NCBI GenBank assembly: GCA_019635875.1
Contig: JAHBYP010000009.1
Coordinates: 174,224-238,223 of the forward strand
Length of the DNA stretch: 64,000 nucleotides
Source: Alphaproteobacteria bacterium
Lineage (GTDB): Bacteria > Pseudomonadota > Alphaproteobacteria > Reyranellales > Reyranellaceae
Direction of reading: 5' to 3'
The translations under genes were made by a program, and so were the position numbers. Below, piece after piece: positions 20,736-30,550 of the stretch (within the stretch, counting starts at the first letter, position 1; each line of letters starts with the position of its first letter). Under the pieces are notes generated by a model. The model was given only the letters and a program-made list of their open reading frames with translations, had not been told where the DNA came from and ran no database searches.

Positions 20736-21382
20736 TCAAGCCTTTCCCACCACCGCCTTCAGCTGGCGGTAAACCTCGTCCATGGACGCCATGCCGTCGA
20801 TCCGCCGCAGCACCCCGCGCGCACCGTAATAGGGCAGCAACGGAGCGGTCTGGGACCGGTAGGCGGCCATCCGGGCAGTCACCGTCTCGGCGTTGTCGTC
20901 CTTGCGGCGGACGAACTCGGTCGAGCCGCAGACGTCGCACACGCCCTCCGTCTTCGGCCGCTTGAACGTGTCGTGGTATCCCGCGCCGCACTTGGCGCAC
21001 GAAAAGCGGCCGACGATGCGTTCGGTGAGCACCTTTTCGTCGACCGTCATCTCGATCACGTGGTCGAGCTTCCAGCCGCGATTGGCCAGCATCTTGTCGA
21101 GCGCCTCGGCCTGGGCCGTCGTCCGCGGGAAACCGTCCAGGATGAAGCCCTGGGCGCAATCGGGCTGGCCGATGCGGTCCTCGATCAGGCCGACCATGAG
21201 ATCGTCGGGAACCAGCCCGCCGCTCTCCATGATGCCCTTGGCCTTCCTGCCCAGCTCGCTGCCCGAGGCGACGGCGGCGCGCAGCATGTCGCCGGTCGAC
21301 AGTTGCTTCAAGCCGAACTCGTCCTGCAGCCGCTGCGCCTGGGTGCCCTTGCCGGCGCCTGGCGGCCCCAACAGGATCAGCT

Positions 21383-21386
<4 letters not shown>
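20736..21386 (-). CDS. adk: Adenylate kinase, zinc-lid type
   Basis: A 216-residue kinase catalysing ATP + AMP to 2 ADP. The P-loop is GPPGAGKGTQAQRL at residue 7, the AMP-binding region is STGDMLRAAV, and the lid contains four cysteines (CAKCGAGY ... CDVCG), the zinc-binding long form. FILDGFPRTTAQAEAL is also diagnostic. Its ATG overlaps the secY stop by four bases (ATGA), so it is translationally coupled to secY at the end of the spc operon. Confidence 0.98.
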
Positions 21387-22729
<1,343 letters not shown>

Positions 22730-22801
22730 GGCTTCCGATCCTCCGGCAGCCGGCGGCGCAGCGCCGGCGCATCATCGATCGCGGGCGGGAAACAGCCGCG
22801 G

Positions 22802-23281
22802 CTAGGCCGCTTCCGCCTCGACGGGCGCCAGGACAGTCACCTTGCCGCCGGCCTTCTCGATCGCCTCGATCGCGGCCTTGGACGCGCCGGTCACGGTGAT
22901 CTGGAGAGCGGCCTTGACCTCGCCCTTGCCGAGCAGGCGCACGCCGTCGCGCAGGTGGCGGACGATGCCGGCCGCCTGCAGGGCGGCAGCGTCGACCGGC
23001 TTGCCGGCCTCAAGCTTGCCGGCCTCGACGGCGCTCTGCAGCGTGCCGAGATTCACCAGCGCGTATTCCTTGCGGAACGGATTGTTGAAACCACGCTTGG
23101 GCAGGCGGCGGAAGAGCGGCATCTGGCCGCCCTCGAATCCCTTGATGGCGACGCCCGAGCGGCCCTTCTGGCCCTTGCCGCCGCGTCCGGCGGTCTTGCC
23201 CTTGCCCGAGCCGATGCCGCGCGCGACGCGCATGCGCGACTTGCGGGCGCCCTGGTTGTCGGAAAGCTGATTGAGTTTCAT
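22802..23281 (-). CDS. rplO: 50S ribosomal protein L15
   Basis: A 159-residue L15, a late-assembly protein of the large subunit. The basic glycine-rich N-terminal arm (RVARGIGSGKGKTAGRGGKG) and GFEGGQMPLFRRLPKRGFNN are conserved. The C-terminal domain ends in an acidic EAEAA tail. It follows rpmD by eight bases and precedes secY across a 72-base GC-rich gap. Confidence 0.98.
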   Translation of the reverse strand: MKLNQLSDNQGARKSRMRVARGIGSGKGKTAGRGGKGQKGRSGVAIKGFEGGQMPLFRRLPKRGFNNPFRKEYALVNLGTLQSAVEAGKLEAGKPVDAAALQAAGIVRHLRDGVRLLGKGEVKAALQITVTGASKAAIEAIEKAGGKVTVLAPVEAEAA

Positions 23282-23288
23282 GGCTGGC

Positions 23289-23480
23289 TCACTTGGCGTC
23301 TTCGACGCGCACGAGATGCTGCACCTTGCCGATCATGCCGCGCACCTCGGGCGTGTCCTTGAGGACCTTGCTGCGGTGGCGCTTGTTGAGGCCAAGGCCG
23401 ACCAGGGTCTCGCGCTGATCGTGGCGGCGGCCGATCGGGCTGCCGGTCTGCGTGACTTTGATCGTCTTCCGGTCGGACAT
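23289..23480 (-). CDS. rpmD: 50S ribosomal protein L30
   Basis: A 63-residue L30 of normal size: IKVTQTGSPIGRRHDQRETL followed by GLGLNKRHRSKVLKDTPEVR, the pattern of the family, which stabilises helices of 23S rRNA. It lies between rpsE (11 bases) and rplO (7 bases) in the spc operon. Confidence 0.97.
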   Translation of the reverse strand: MSDRKTIKVTQTGSPIGRRHDQRETLVGLGLNKRHRSKVLKDTPEVRGMIGKVQHLVRVEDAK

Positions 23481-23491
23481 GGGAACGCTCC

Positions 23492-24133
23492 TCAGGCGGC
23501 GGCTTCGGCGGCCTGGTCGTCGCGGCGGCCGAGGATATCGCCCACCTTCTTGCCGCGGCGGTTGGCGACCATGCGCGGCGACTGCACCAACGACAGCGCA
23601 TCGAAGGTCGCCTTGATCATGTTGTGCGGGTTCGACGTGCCGACCGACTTGGCGACGACGTCCTTCAGGCCCAGCGTCTCGAACACGGCGCGCATGGCGC
23701 CGCCGCCGATGATGCCGGTACCCGCCGGAGCGGCACGCAGCACGACGCGGCCGGCGCCGAAATGGCCGAGCACGTCGTGGTGCAGCGTACGGCCCTCGCG
23801 CAGCGCCACACGGATCATGCCGCGCTTGGCCGCCTCGGTCGCCTTGCGGATCGCCTCGGGCACCTCGCGCGCCTTGCCGGTGCCGTAGCCGACGCGGCCG
23901 CGCTGGTCGCCGACGACGACGATCGCGGCGAAGCCGAAGCGCTTGCCGCCCTTCACCGTCTTTGACACGCGGTTGATACCCACGAGCTTGTCTACCAGCT
24001 CGCTCTCCTCGCGATCGCCGCCGGCGCCGCGCTGCTGACCCCGACCGCCGCCGTCGCGATCGCGACGACCGCGGCCGCCGCCGCCCTCGCCGTCGCGCGG
24101 ACCGCGGCTCGAACCACCCGGTGCACGTGCCAT
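23492..24133 (-). CDS. rpsE: 30S ribosomal protein S5 with a Gly/Arg-rich N-terminus
   Basis: A 213-residue S5, which helps to set decoding accuracy and mRNA helicase activity at the entry channel. The double-stranded RNA-binding-like N-domain starts near residue 45 (ELVDKLVGINRVSKTVKGGK), and GAGRVVLRAAPAGTGIIGGG and KSVGTSNPHNMIKATFDAL mark the second domain. Residues 1-43 are an extension made almost only of Gly, Arg, Asp and Gln (for example GGGGRGRRDRDGGGRGQQRG), which is longer than usual. The ATG at 24133 is 10 bases after rplR; no other start fits. Confidence 0.98.
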   Translation of the reverse strand: MARAPGGSSRGPRDGEGGGGRGRRDRDGGGRGQQRGAGGDREESELVDKLVGINRVSKTVKGGKRFGFAAIVVVGDQRGRVGYGTGKAREVPEAIRKATEAAKRGMIRVALREGRTLHHDVLGHFGAGRVVLRAAPAGTGIIGGGAMRAVFETLGLKDVVAKSVGTSNPHNMIKATFDALSLVQSPRMVANRRGKKVGDILGRRDDQAAEAAA

Positions 24134-24143
24134 GTGCCTGCTC

Positions 24144-24503
24144 CTAGAACGACAGGCCGCCCTCGCGGGCGGCATCGGCCAGCGCCTTGACGCGGCCATG
24201 GAACATATAGCCGCCGCGATCGAACACGACGGTGCTGACGCCGGCCTTGATCGCGCGCTCGGCGATCAGCTTGCCGACCTCGGTCGCCGCCGACTTGTCG
24301 GCGCCCGTCTTCAGCTTGCCCTTGAGCTGCTCGTCGGCCGACGAGGCCGAGGCGACCGTATGACCCTTCAGGTCGTCGATCACCTGGGCGTAGATGTGCT
24401 TGCCCGAGCGGAACACGCTCAGGCGCGGACGACCGCCGGCGCGCTGCTTCAGCGCGTGGCGGGTGCGGCGCTGGCGCCGCTCGAACTGAACCGACGTGGT
24501 CAT
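24144..24503 (-). CDS. rplR: 50S ribosomal protein L18
   Basis: A 119-residue L18, which binds 5S rRNA in the central protuberance. RPRLSVFRSGKHIYAQVIDD and VVFDRGGYMFHGRVKALADA are diagnostic, and the length is standard. It is eight bases from rplF and ten from rpsE in the spc operon. Confidence 0.98.
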   Translation of the reverse strand: MTTSVQFERRQRRTRHALKQRAGGRPRLSVFRSGKHIYAQVIDDLKGHTVASASSADEQLKGKLKTGADKSAATEVGKLIAERAIKAGVSTVVFDRGGYMFHGRVKALADAAREGGLSF

Positions 24504-24511
24504 GGCGGCCC

Positions 24512-25045
24512 TTACTTCTTCTTGCCTTCTTTACGCAGGATCTTCTCGCCCGCGTACCTGATGCCCTTGCCCTTGTAGGGCTCCGGCGGCTTCCATCCGC
24601 GGATCTCGGCGGCGATCTGGCCGACCTTCTGCTTGTCGGCGCCGCTGATCTCGATCTCGGTCGGCTTGGCCGTCTTGATCGTGATGCCCGGCGGGATCGG
24701 AATCTCGACGTCGTGGCTGAAGCCGAGCTGCAGCTTGAGCTGCTTGGCGTCCGCCGCGGCGCGATAGCCGACGCCGGTGATCTCGAGATTCACCGTGAAG
24801 CCCTCGCCGGCGCCGTGCACCAGGTTGTGAACGAGGTTGCGGTTGGTGCCCCACAGCACGCGCGAGCGCGGGTTGTCGTGGCGCATCTTGAGCGAGATCA
24901 GGTTGCCCTCGCGGACCACCTCGATGTCGTCATGCACGACCATCGACAGCTCGCCCTTCTTGCCCTTGGCCTTGATCGCCTGGCCCTTGATGTCGACCGT
25001 GACGCCGGCGGGCACCGGCACCGGGTTCTTTCCGACGCGCGACAT
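24512..25045 (-). CDS. rplF: 50S ribosomal protein L6
   Basis: A 177-residue L6 near the factor-binding site of the large subunit. It begins MSRVGKNPVPVPAGVTVDIK and has two repeated domains. The C-terminal KPPEPYKGKGIRYAGEKILR is the usual 23S rRNA-binding end. It starts two bases after the rpsH stop, so the two are closely coupled. Confidence 0.98.
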   Translation of the reverse strand: MSRVGKNPVPVPAGVTVDIKGQAIKAKGKKGELSMVVHDDIEVVREGNLISLKMRHDNPRSRVLWGTNRNLVHNLVHGAGEGFTVNLEITGVGYRAAADAKQLKLQLGFSHDVEIPIPPGITIKTAKPTEIEISGADKQKVGQIAAEIRGWKPPEPYKGKGIRYAGEKILRKEGKKK

Positions 25046-25047
25046 GA

Positions 25048-25446
25048 TCAGAACACCTTGCAGAGGACTTCGCCGCCGACATTGGCGGTGCGGGCCTCGC
25101 TGTCCGACATGACGCCTCGCGGCGTCGACAGGATGGAGATGCCGAGGCCGTTGTAGACCTTCGGCAGGTCGGCGATCTTGGAATAGATGCGCCGGCCCGG
25201 CGTCGACACGCGATGGACCTCGCGGATCACCGGCTTGCCGTTGTCGTACTTCAGCTCGACGCGCAACTCCTTGATGCCGGCGCGCATCTCTTCCTCGAAA
25301 TAGCCGCGGATGTAGCCCTCGCGTTGCAGCACGTCGAGGACATTCGCGCGCAAACGGGATGCCGGCATCGTGACGCTGTCGAGCCGCGCCGCCTGACCGT
25401 TGCGGATGCGGGTCAACATATCGCCGACAGGATCGCTCAGTGCCAT
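25048..25446 (-). CDS. rpsH: 30S ribosomal protein S8
   Basis: A 132-residue S8, beginning MALSDPVGDMLTRIRNGQAA and ending in the conserved GISILSTPRGVMSDSEART and GGEVLCKVF. S8 is a primary 16S rRNA binder and, in E. coli, the translational repressor of the spc operon. The ATG at 25446 gives the standard length; an upstream start would overlap rpsN. Confidence 0.98.
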   Translation of the reverse strand: MALSDPVGDMLTRIRNGQAARLDSVTMPASRLRANVLDVLQREGYIRGYFEEEMRAGIKELRVELKYDNGKPVIREVHRVSTPGRRIYSKIADLPKVYNGLGISILSTPRGVMSDSEARTANVGGEVLCKVF

Positions 25447-25465
25447 GACCGTCGTCTCCTTCGAC

Positions 25466-25771
25466 TCACCAGCTCGACTTGACCACGCCGGGCAGCTGCC
25501 CGCGCGAGGCAAGGTCGCGCAACGCGATGCGCGAGAGCTTGAACTTGCGGTAGACCGCGCGCGGGCGGCCGCTCAACTCGCAACGGCTGGCCAGGCGGTC
25601 CTTGGCGCCGTTGCGCGGCAGCTCGTTGAGCGTGAGCTGCGCCTCGAAGCGCTCCTCCACGGGACGCGAGCGGTCCATGATCACTTCCTTGAGCGCCTTG
25701 CGCTTGGCGGCGAACCGCTTGACCAACGCCGCCCGGTTCTTGTTCTTCTCGACCATGCTGGTCTTGGCCAT
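25466..25771 (-). CDS. rpsN: 30S ribosomal protein S14 (zinc-independent form)
   Basis: A 101-residue S14 of the 30S head. It is the long form, without the CxxC zinc ribbon of the short type: only one cysteine is present, in LASRCELSGRPRAVYRKFKL. It starts MAKTSMVEKNKNRAALVKRF. It follows rplE by 15 bases in the spc operon. Confidence 0.98.
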   Translation of the reverse strand: MAKTSMVEKNKNRAALVKRFAAKRKALKEVIMDRSRPVEERFEAQLTLNELPRNGAKDRLASRCELSGRPRAVYRKFKLSRIALRDLASRGQLPGVVKSSW

Positions 25772-25786
25772 GTGAGCCTCCAGCTC

Positions 25787-26329
25787 TCAATTGACGAAGG
25801 GGAAGTCGAAGCCGCGCAGCAGCGCCTTGGCCTCGGCGTCCGTCTTCGCCGTGGTGCAGATGATGATGTCCATGCCGCGGACCTGGTCGACCTTGTCGTA
25901 GTCGATCTCCGGGAACACGAGCTGCTCCTTGAGGCCCATGGCGTAGTTGCCGCGGCCGTCGAAGGAACGGCCGTTGAGCCCGCGGAAGTCGCGCACGCGC
26001 GGCAGCGCGATATTCACCAGGCGATCGACGAACTCGTACATGCGGTCGCGTCGCAGGGTGACCTTGCAGCCCAGCGCCATGCCCTCGCGCACCTTGTAGG
26101 TGGCGATCGACTTGCGCGCCTTGGTGATCACCGGCCTCTGACCGGAGATGCGGGCGAGCTCGACGGCGGCGTTGTCGACCGCCTTGCGGTCGGCGACGGC
26201 CTCGCCGACGCCCATGTTGATGACGACCTTGTCGAGCTTCGGCACTTCCATCGGATTGCCGTAACCGAACTGCTTCAGCAGCTCGGCGCGCACGACCTTC
26301 TCGTAGTGCTCTTGCAGACGGGCGGGCAT
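25787..26329 (-). CDS. rplE: 50S ribosomal protein L5
   Basis: A 180-residue L5, a 5S rRNA-binding protein that contacts P-site tRNA. It has KLDKVVINMGVGEAVADRK and the conserved GNYAMGLKEQLVFPEIDYDK. The ATG at 26329 (MPARLQEHYEK) is chosen because GGGGAG lies eight bases upstream and the length then matches the family; a GTG three codons earlier is less likely. Confidence 0.98.
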   Translation of the reverse strand: MPARLQEHYEKVVRAELLKQFGYGNPMEVPKLDKVVINMGVGEAVADRKAVDNAAVELARISGQRPVITKARKSIATYKVREGMALGCKVTLRRDRMYEFVDRLVNIALPRVRDFRGLNGRSFDGRGNYAMGLKEQLVFPEIDYDKVDQVRGMDIIICTTAKTDAEAKALLRGFDFPFVN

Positions 26330-26342
26330 CTTTCCCACTCCC

Positions 26343-26666
26343 CTAGCGATCGATCGACTCGCCGGAGGCGCGCGCGATGCGCACCTTGCGGCCGTCGTCG
26401 AGGAACTTGAATCCGACGCGCGTCGGCTTGCCGCTCGACGGGTCGATGTGAGCCACGTTGGAGACGTGGATCGAGGCTTCCTTGGCGATGATGGCGCTCT
26501 CCTCGCCGGCGCGGCGCGCCTTCTGGTGTCGCTTCATCATGTTGACGCCCTGGACGACGACGCGGCTGGCGTCGGGCAGCACCTGGACGACCTCGCCCTG
26601 CTTGCCCTTGTCGCGGCCGGTGATGACGACCACCCGGTCGCCCTTGCGGATCTTCAGTTTCGGCAT
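26343..26666 (-). CDS. rplX: 50S ribosomal protein L24
   Basis: A 107-residue L24, an early assembly initiator at the tunnel exit. It contains the KOW motif KIRKGDRVVVITGRDKGKQG followed by VVVQGVNMMKRHQKARR. It lies between rplN (7 bases) and rplE (13 bases). Confidence 0.98.
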   Translation of the reverse strand: MPKLKIRKGDRVVVITGRDKGKQGEVVQVLPDASRVVVQGVNMMKRHQKARRAGEESAIIAKEASIHVSNVAHIDPSSGKPTRVGFKFLDDGRKVRIARASGESIDR

Positions 26667-26673
26667 CGCGTCC

Positions 26674-27042
26674 TCACAGCACTTCCGGTGCCAGGGAGAT
26701 GATCTTCATGAACTTGCGCGCGCGCAGCTCGCGGGTGACCGGTCCGAAGATTCGGGTGCCGACCGGCTCGTCCTGCTTGTTGACGAGCACCGCAGCGTTG
26801 CGGTCGAAGCGGATGGCGCTGCCGTCCGGCCGGCGGATCGCCGCGGCGGTGCGCACGATGACCGCACGGGCCACCTCGCCCTTCTTCACCTTGCCACGCG
26901 GGATCGCGTCCTTGACCGCGACGACGATGACGTCGCCGATGGTCGCGAACTTGCGCTTCGAGCCGCCCAGCACCTTGATGCACTGCACCCTCTTGGCGCC
27001 GGAGTTGTCGGCGACGTCGAGGTTCGTCTGCATCTGGATCAT
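26674..27042 (-). CDS. rplN: 50S ribosomal protein L14
   Basis: A 122-residue L14, at the interface with the small subunit and a target of the RsfS silencing factor. MIQMQTNLDVADNSGAKRVQ and RGKVKKGEVARAVIVRTAA are conserved throughout bacteria, and the length is exact. The 56-base gap before it, after rpsQ, contains a small GGCGGG/CCCGCC inverted repeat and no promoter that I can see. Confidence 0.98.
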   Translation of the reverse strand: MIQMQTNLDVADNSGAKRVQCIKVLGGSKRKFATIGDVIVVAVKDAIPRGKVKKGEVARAVIVRTAAAIRRPDGSAIRFDRNAAVLVNKQDEPVGTRIFGPVTRELRARKFMKIISLAPEVL

Positions 27043-27098
27043 GTCTGCCTATCCGGCGGGTGACCCGCCGCTCCCAAAATGCTTGGCCCAGCCGTCCC

Positions 27099-27344
27099 TC
27101 AGGACGCCTGTCCGCCCTCGGTGATCACGACCCACCGCTTGGTCTTCGACAGCGGACGGCTCTCGATGATGCGCACGGTCGTGCCGGTCTTCACCGTATT
27201 GGACTCGTCGTGCGCGTGATAGCGCTTGGAGCGCCGGATGAACTTCTTGTAGACCGGGTGCTGAACGCGACGCTCGACCTCGACAACGACGGTCTTGTCC
27301 ATCTTGTCGCTGACGACGACGCCCTCAAGAATTCGCTTCGGCAT
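27099..27344 (-). CDS. rpsQ: 30S ribosomal protein S17
   Basis: An 81-residue S17, a primary 16S rRNA-binding protein. MPKRILEGVVVSDKMDKTVV and KRYHAHDESNTVKTGTTVRI followed by SRPLSKTKRWVV are the family blocks. It closes the S10 operon gene order, 11 bases after rpmC. Confidence 0.98.
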   Translation of the reverse strand: MPKRILEGVVVSDKMDKTVVVEVERRVQHPVYKKFIRRSKRYHAHDESNTVKTGTTVRIIESRPLSKTKRWVVITEGGQAS

Positions 27345-27355
27345 CTCGTTGCTCC

Positions 27356-27559
27356 TCAGGAGGCGGCTTTTTGCTTGAGCACGGTCATGATGCGCGCGAT
27401 GTCGCGACGCACCGCCTCCACGCGGGCCGTGTTGCCCGACTGCGGACCGATCACCCCGTTGGCCTGCTGGAAGCGCAGGTTGAACGCCTCCTTGCGCAGG
27501 TCGCCGAGCTGGGTCTTGAGCTCGTCGGCCGTCTTGGCGCGCAGATCGCTGGCCTTCAT
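27356..27559 (-). CDS. rpmC: 50S ribosomal protein L29
   Basis: A 67-residue L29, which lies at the tunnel exit and helps to bind trigger factor and SRP. It begins MKASDLRAKTADELKTQLGD and contains the family core LRKEAFNLRFQQANG. The ATG overlaps the rplP stop by one base (TGATG), a sign of translational coupling. Confidence 0.97.
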   Translation of the reverse strand: MKASDLRAKTADELKTQLGDLRKEAFNLRFQQANGVIGPQSGNTARVEAVRRDIARIMTVLKQKAAS

Positions 27560-27981
27560 CACGCGCCTCCCTCGCTCATGCGAGCGATGAACTTGGTCTT
27601 GATCGGCAGCTTCGCGGCGGCGAGGTCGAAGGCCTCCTTCGCCACGTTCACCGGCACGCCGCCGATCTCGAACATCACGCGGCCCGGCTTGATGCGGCAG
27701 GCCCAGAACTCCGGCGAGCCCTTGCCCGAACCCATGCGCACCTCGGCCGGCTTGAGCGACACCGGCAGATCCGGGAAGATGCGGATCCACACGCGGCCGG
27801 CGCGCTTCATGTGACGCGTGATGGCGCGGCGGGCGGCCTCGATCTGGCGCGCGGTGACGCGCTCGGGCTCGAGCGCCTTCAGGCCGTACTCGCCAAAGGC
27901 CAGCGTCGTGCCGCCCTTGGCCTGGCCGCGGATGCGGCCCTTGAAGGCCTTGCGGTACTTGGTTCTTTTCGGACTCAGCAT
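27559..27981 (-). CDS. rplP: 50S ribosomal protein L16
   Basis: A 140-residue L16, which lies close to the A-site tRNA elbow and 5S rRNA. MLSPKRTKYRKAFKGRIRGQ and GKGSPEFWACRIKPGRVMFE are diagnostic. It follows rpsC by 19 bases and overlaps rpmC by one base. Confidence 0.98.
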   Translation of the reverse strand: MLSPKRTKYRKAFKGRIRGQAKGGTTLAFGEYGLKALEPERVTARQIEAARRAITRHMKRAGRVWIRIFPDLPVSLKPAEVRMGSGKGSPEFWACRIKPGRVMFEIGGVPVNVAKEAFDLAAAKLPIKTKFIARMSEGGA

Positions 27982-28000
27982 GACACTGCCCTATCCCGTC

Positions 28001-28681
28001 TCAGCGCCCGGCCTGGGCTTCTTCGAGACGCTTGTCCTGGACCATCGGGTCGTGGACCATGATCTCGCCCTTGAACACCCAGACCTTGACGCCGCAGGTG
28101 CCGAAGGTGGTGAACGCCGTCGCGGTGCCGTAGTCGACGTCGGCGCGCAGCGTGTGCAGCGGCACGCGACCTTCGCGGTACCACTCCATGCGCGCGATCT
28201 CGGCGCCGCCCAGGCGACCCGAGCAGTTGATGCGGATGCCGAGCGCGCCCAGGCGCATGGCCGACTGCACGGCGCGCTTCATGGCGCGGCGGAAGGCGAC
28301 GCGGCGCTCGAGCTGCTGGGCGATGTTCTCGGCGATCAGCGTGGCGTCGATCTCCGGCTTGCGGATCTCGACGATGTTCAGGCTGACCTCGGCCTGACTC
28401 ATCTTGCCGAGCTCGGCGCGCAGCTTCTCGATGTCGGCGCCCTTCTTGCCGATGACGACGCCGGGGCGCGCGGTGTGGATGGTCACGCGCGCCTTCTTGG
28501 CCGGCCGCTCAATGACGATCTTGCTGACGCCGGCCTGGCGCAGGCGCTCGCGCAGGAAATCGCGGATTCGGATGTCCTCGTGCAGCAGGCGCGCATAGGC
28601 GCCCTCGCCGGCGTACCAGCGCGAATCCCACGTCCGGTTGATGCCGAGGCGCAGGCCGATCGGGTTGACCTTCTGACCCAT
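28001..28681 (-). CDS. rpsC: 30S ribosomal protein S3
   Basis: A 226-residue S3 at the mRNA entry channel. It begins MGQKVNPIGLRLGINRTWDS, has a KH domain with the GKKG loop (PGVVIGKKGADIEKLR), and a C-terminal domain with GALGIRINCSGRLGGAEIAR. The ATG overlaps the rplV stop by one base (TAATG). Confidence 0.99.
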   Translation of the reverse strand: MGQKVNPIGLRLGINRTWDSRWYAGEGAYARLLHEDIRIRDFLRERLRQAGVSKIVIERPAKKARVTIHTARPGVVIGKKGADIEKLRAELGKMSQAEVSLNIVEIRKPEIDATLIAENIAQQLERRVAFRRAMKRAVQSAMRLGALGIRINCSGRLGGAEIARMEWYREGRVPLHTLRADVDYGTATAFTTFGTCGVKVWVFKGEIMVHDPMVQDKRLEEAQAGR

Positions 28682-29067
28682 TACTTCGCCTCCTCCTGCG
28701 CGCGCTCGCGCACGACGATGGTCAATTGGCTGAACGGCTTCTCGATGCCTGCGCTGCGGCCGCGCGCGCGGGTGTGGAAGCGCTTCATGACGAGGCCCTT
28801 GCCGACGCTGGCCTCCGACACGAACAGCCGGTCGACGTCGAGCTGGTGGTTGTTCTCGGCGTTGGCGACCGCCGACTGCAGCGCCTTGCGCACGTCGGCG
28901 GCGATGCGCTTGCGCGAGAAGGCGAGCTCGTTGAGCGCCTTGCCGGCGCCCATGCCGCGGATCTGCTGGGCGACCAGATTGAGCTTGCGCGGGCTGACAC
29001 GCAGCACGCGCAGGACCGACTTGGCCTCGTTCTCCGCCTCGCGGCGCTCGTTGGGTTTCTTGCTCAT
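28681..29067 (-). CDS. rplV: 50S ribosomal protein L22
   Basis: A 128-residue L22 whose long hairpin lines the exit tunnel. RVSPRKLNLVAQQIRGMGAG and the loop region KGLVMKRFHTRARGRS are conserved, with no deletion in the macrolide-relevant loop. It follows rpsS by eight bases. Confidence 0.98.
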   Translation of the reverse strand: MSKKPNERREAENEAKSVLRVLRVSPRKLNLVAQQIRGMGAGKALNELAFSRKRIAADVRKALQSAVANAENNHQLDVDRLFVSEASVGKGLVMKRFHTRARGRSAGIEKPFSQLTIVVRERAQEEAK

Positions 29068-29075
29068 CGCGCGAC

Positions 29076-29357
29076 CTACTTCGACGCCTTCCTGTCACCG
29101 CCACCGGAGTGGCCGTGGAAGGTCCGGGTGGGCGAGAACTCGCCGAACTTGTGGCCGACCATCTCCTCGGTGACGTTCACCGGGATGAACTTCTGGCCGT
29201 TGTAGACGCCGAAGGTCAGGCCGACGAACTGCGGCAGGATGGTCGAGCGCCGCGACCAGGTGCGGATGACCTCGTTGCGGGTCGACTGCCGAGCGGCATC
29301 CGCCTTGTCCAGCAGATAGCCGTCGACCATCGGTCCTTTCCAAACTGAACGTGCCAC
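29076..29357 (-). CDS. rpsS: 30S ribosomal protein S19
   Basis: A 93-residue S19 of the 30S head. MARSVWKGPMVDGYLLDKAD, RSTILPQFVGLTFGVYNGQ and GHKFGEFSPTRTFHGH are the family blocks; the length is standard. It follows rplB by 25 bases. Confidence 0.98.
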   Translation of the reverse strand: MARSVWKGPMVDGYLLDKADAARQSTRNEVIRTWSRRSTILPQFVGLTFGVYNGQKFIPVNVTEEMVGHKFGEFSPTRTFHGHSGGGDRKASK

Positions 29358-29382
29358 GTTCGTCCTCCTTGATCCGTCGCGA

Positions 29383-30213
29383 TCAGCGCGTCGCGTGACG
29401 GCGCCGGATGATCATCTTGTCGGTCGCCTTGTTGTTGCGGGTCTTCTTGCCCTTCGTGGGCTTGCCCCAGGGCGTGACCGGGTGACGACCGCCCGAGGTG
29501 CGGCCCTCGCCGCCGCCGTGCGGATGGTCGATCGGGTTCATGGCGACGCCGCGCGTCACCGGGCGGCGGCCCAGCCAGCGCATGCGGCCGGCCTTGCCGT
29601 AGTTGATGTTCTGCTGGTCCGGGTTGCTCACGGCGCCGATCGTCGCCAGGCACTCGGCGCGCACCATGCGCACCTCGCCCGAGCTGAGCTTGAGCTGCGC
29701 CATGCCCTGGTCCTTGCCGACCAGCTGGACATAGGTGCCGGCCGACCGTGCGATCTGCCCCCCCTTGCCGGGCTTCATCTCGACGTTGTGAACGATGGTG
29801 CCCACCGGCATGTTGGCCAGCGGCATGGCGTTGCCCGGCTTGATGTCGACGCGCTCGCCCGAAACGACCTGGTCGCCGGCCTTCAGACGCTGCGGCGCCA
29901 GGATGTAGGCAAGCTCGCCGTCCGGGTACTTCACCAGCGCGATGAAGGCGGTGCGGTTGGGGTCGTACTCCAGGCGCTCGACGGTCGCGACCTGGTCGAA
30001 CTTGCGGCGCTTGAAGTCGATCGTGCGGTAGCGGCGCTTGTGGCCGCCGCCGCGATGCGGGCCGGTGGTGTGACCGTGATTGTTGCGGCCGCCGGTGTTG
30101 TGCTTGCCCTCGGTCAAGCCCTTGACCGGCCTGCCCTTGTGCAGCTCGGAGCGGTCGACGAGCACCAGGCCGCGCAGCGACGGCGTGACCGGCTTGTAGG
30201 TTTTCAGTGCCAT
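29383..30213 (-). CDS. rplB: 50S ribosomal protein L2
   Basis: A 276-residue L2, needed for subunit joining and peptidyl transfer. It has MALKTYKPVTPSLRGLVLVD at the start, GRNNHGHTTGPHRGGGHKRR, and the C-terminal MNPIDHPHGGGEGRTSGGRH containing the universally conserved histidine. It follows rplW by 16 bases. Confidence 0.99.
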   Translation of the reverse strand: MALKTYKPVTPSLRGLVLVDRSELHKGRPVKGLTEGKHNTGGRNNHGHTTGPHRGGGHKRRYRTIDFKRRKFDQVATVERLEYDPNRTAFIALVKYPDGELAYILAPQRLKAGDQVVSGERVDIKPGNAMPLANMPVGTIVHNVEMKPGKGGQIARSAGTYVQLVGKDQGMAQLKLSSGEVRMVRAECLATIGAVSNPDQQNINYGKAGRMRWLGRRPVTRGVAMNPIDHPHGGGEGRTSGGRHPVTPWGKPTKGKKTRNNKATDKMIIRRRHATR

Positions 30214-30229
30214 TTCAGCCGCTCCCCGC

Positions 30230-30550
30230 TCACAGGCCCGTCGTCAGGTCGATCTTCTCGCCGTCGACGAGCGAGACGATCGCCTTCTTCCAGTCGCTGC
30301 GGCGACCGCGCACGCCGCGGAACACCTTGTTCTTGCCCTCGACGCGCAGCGTGTTGACCGCCTTGACCTTGACATTGAACAGACCTTCGATGGCCTGCTT
30401 GATCTCGGGCTTGGTGGCGTCCAGCGAGACCTTGAAGGAGATCTGGCTGTGCTCGCTCTGGTGCGTCGACTTCTCGGTCACCAGCGGCGCGCGGATGACC
30501 TCGTACATGCGCGCGCGCGACATGACGGCCGGCTTCTTTGCGGCACTCAT
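30230..30550 (-). CDS. rplW: 50S ribosomal protein L23
   Basis: A 106-residue L23, the docking site for trigger factor and SRP at the tunnel exit. MYEVIRAPLVTEKSTHQSEH and the C-terminal KKAIVSLVDGEKIDLTTGL fit the family. The ATG at 30550 overlaps the rplD stop by four bases (ATGA). Confidence 0.97.
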   Translation of the reverse strand: MSAAKKPAVMSRARMYEVIRAPLVTEKSTHQSEHSQISFKVSLDATKPEIKQAIEGLFNVKVKAVNTLRVEGKNKVFRGVRGRRSDWKKAIVSLVDGEKIDLTTGL

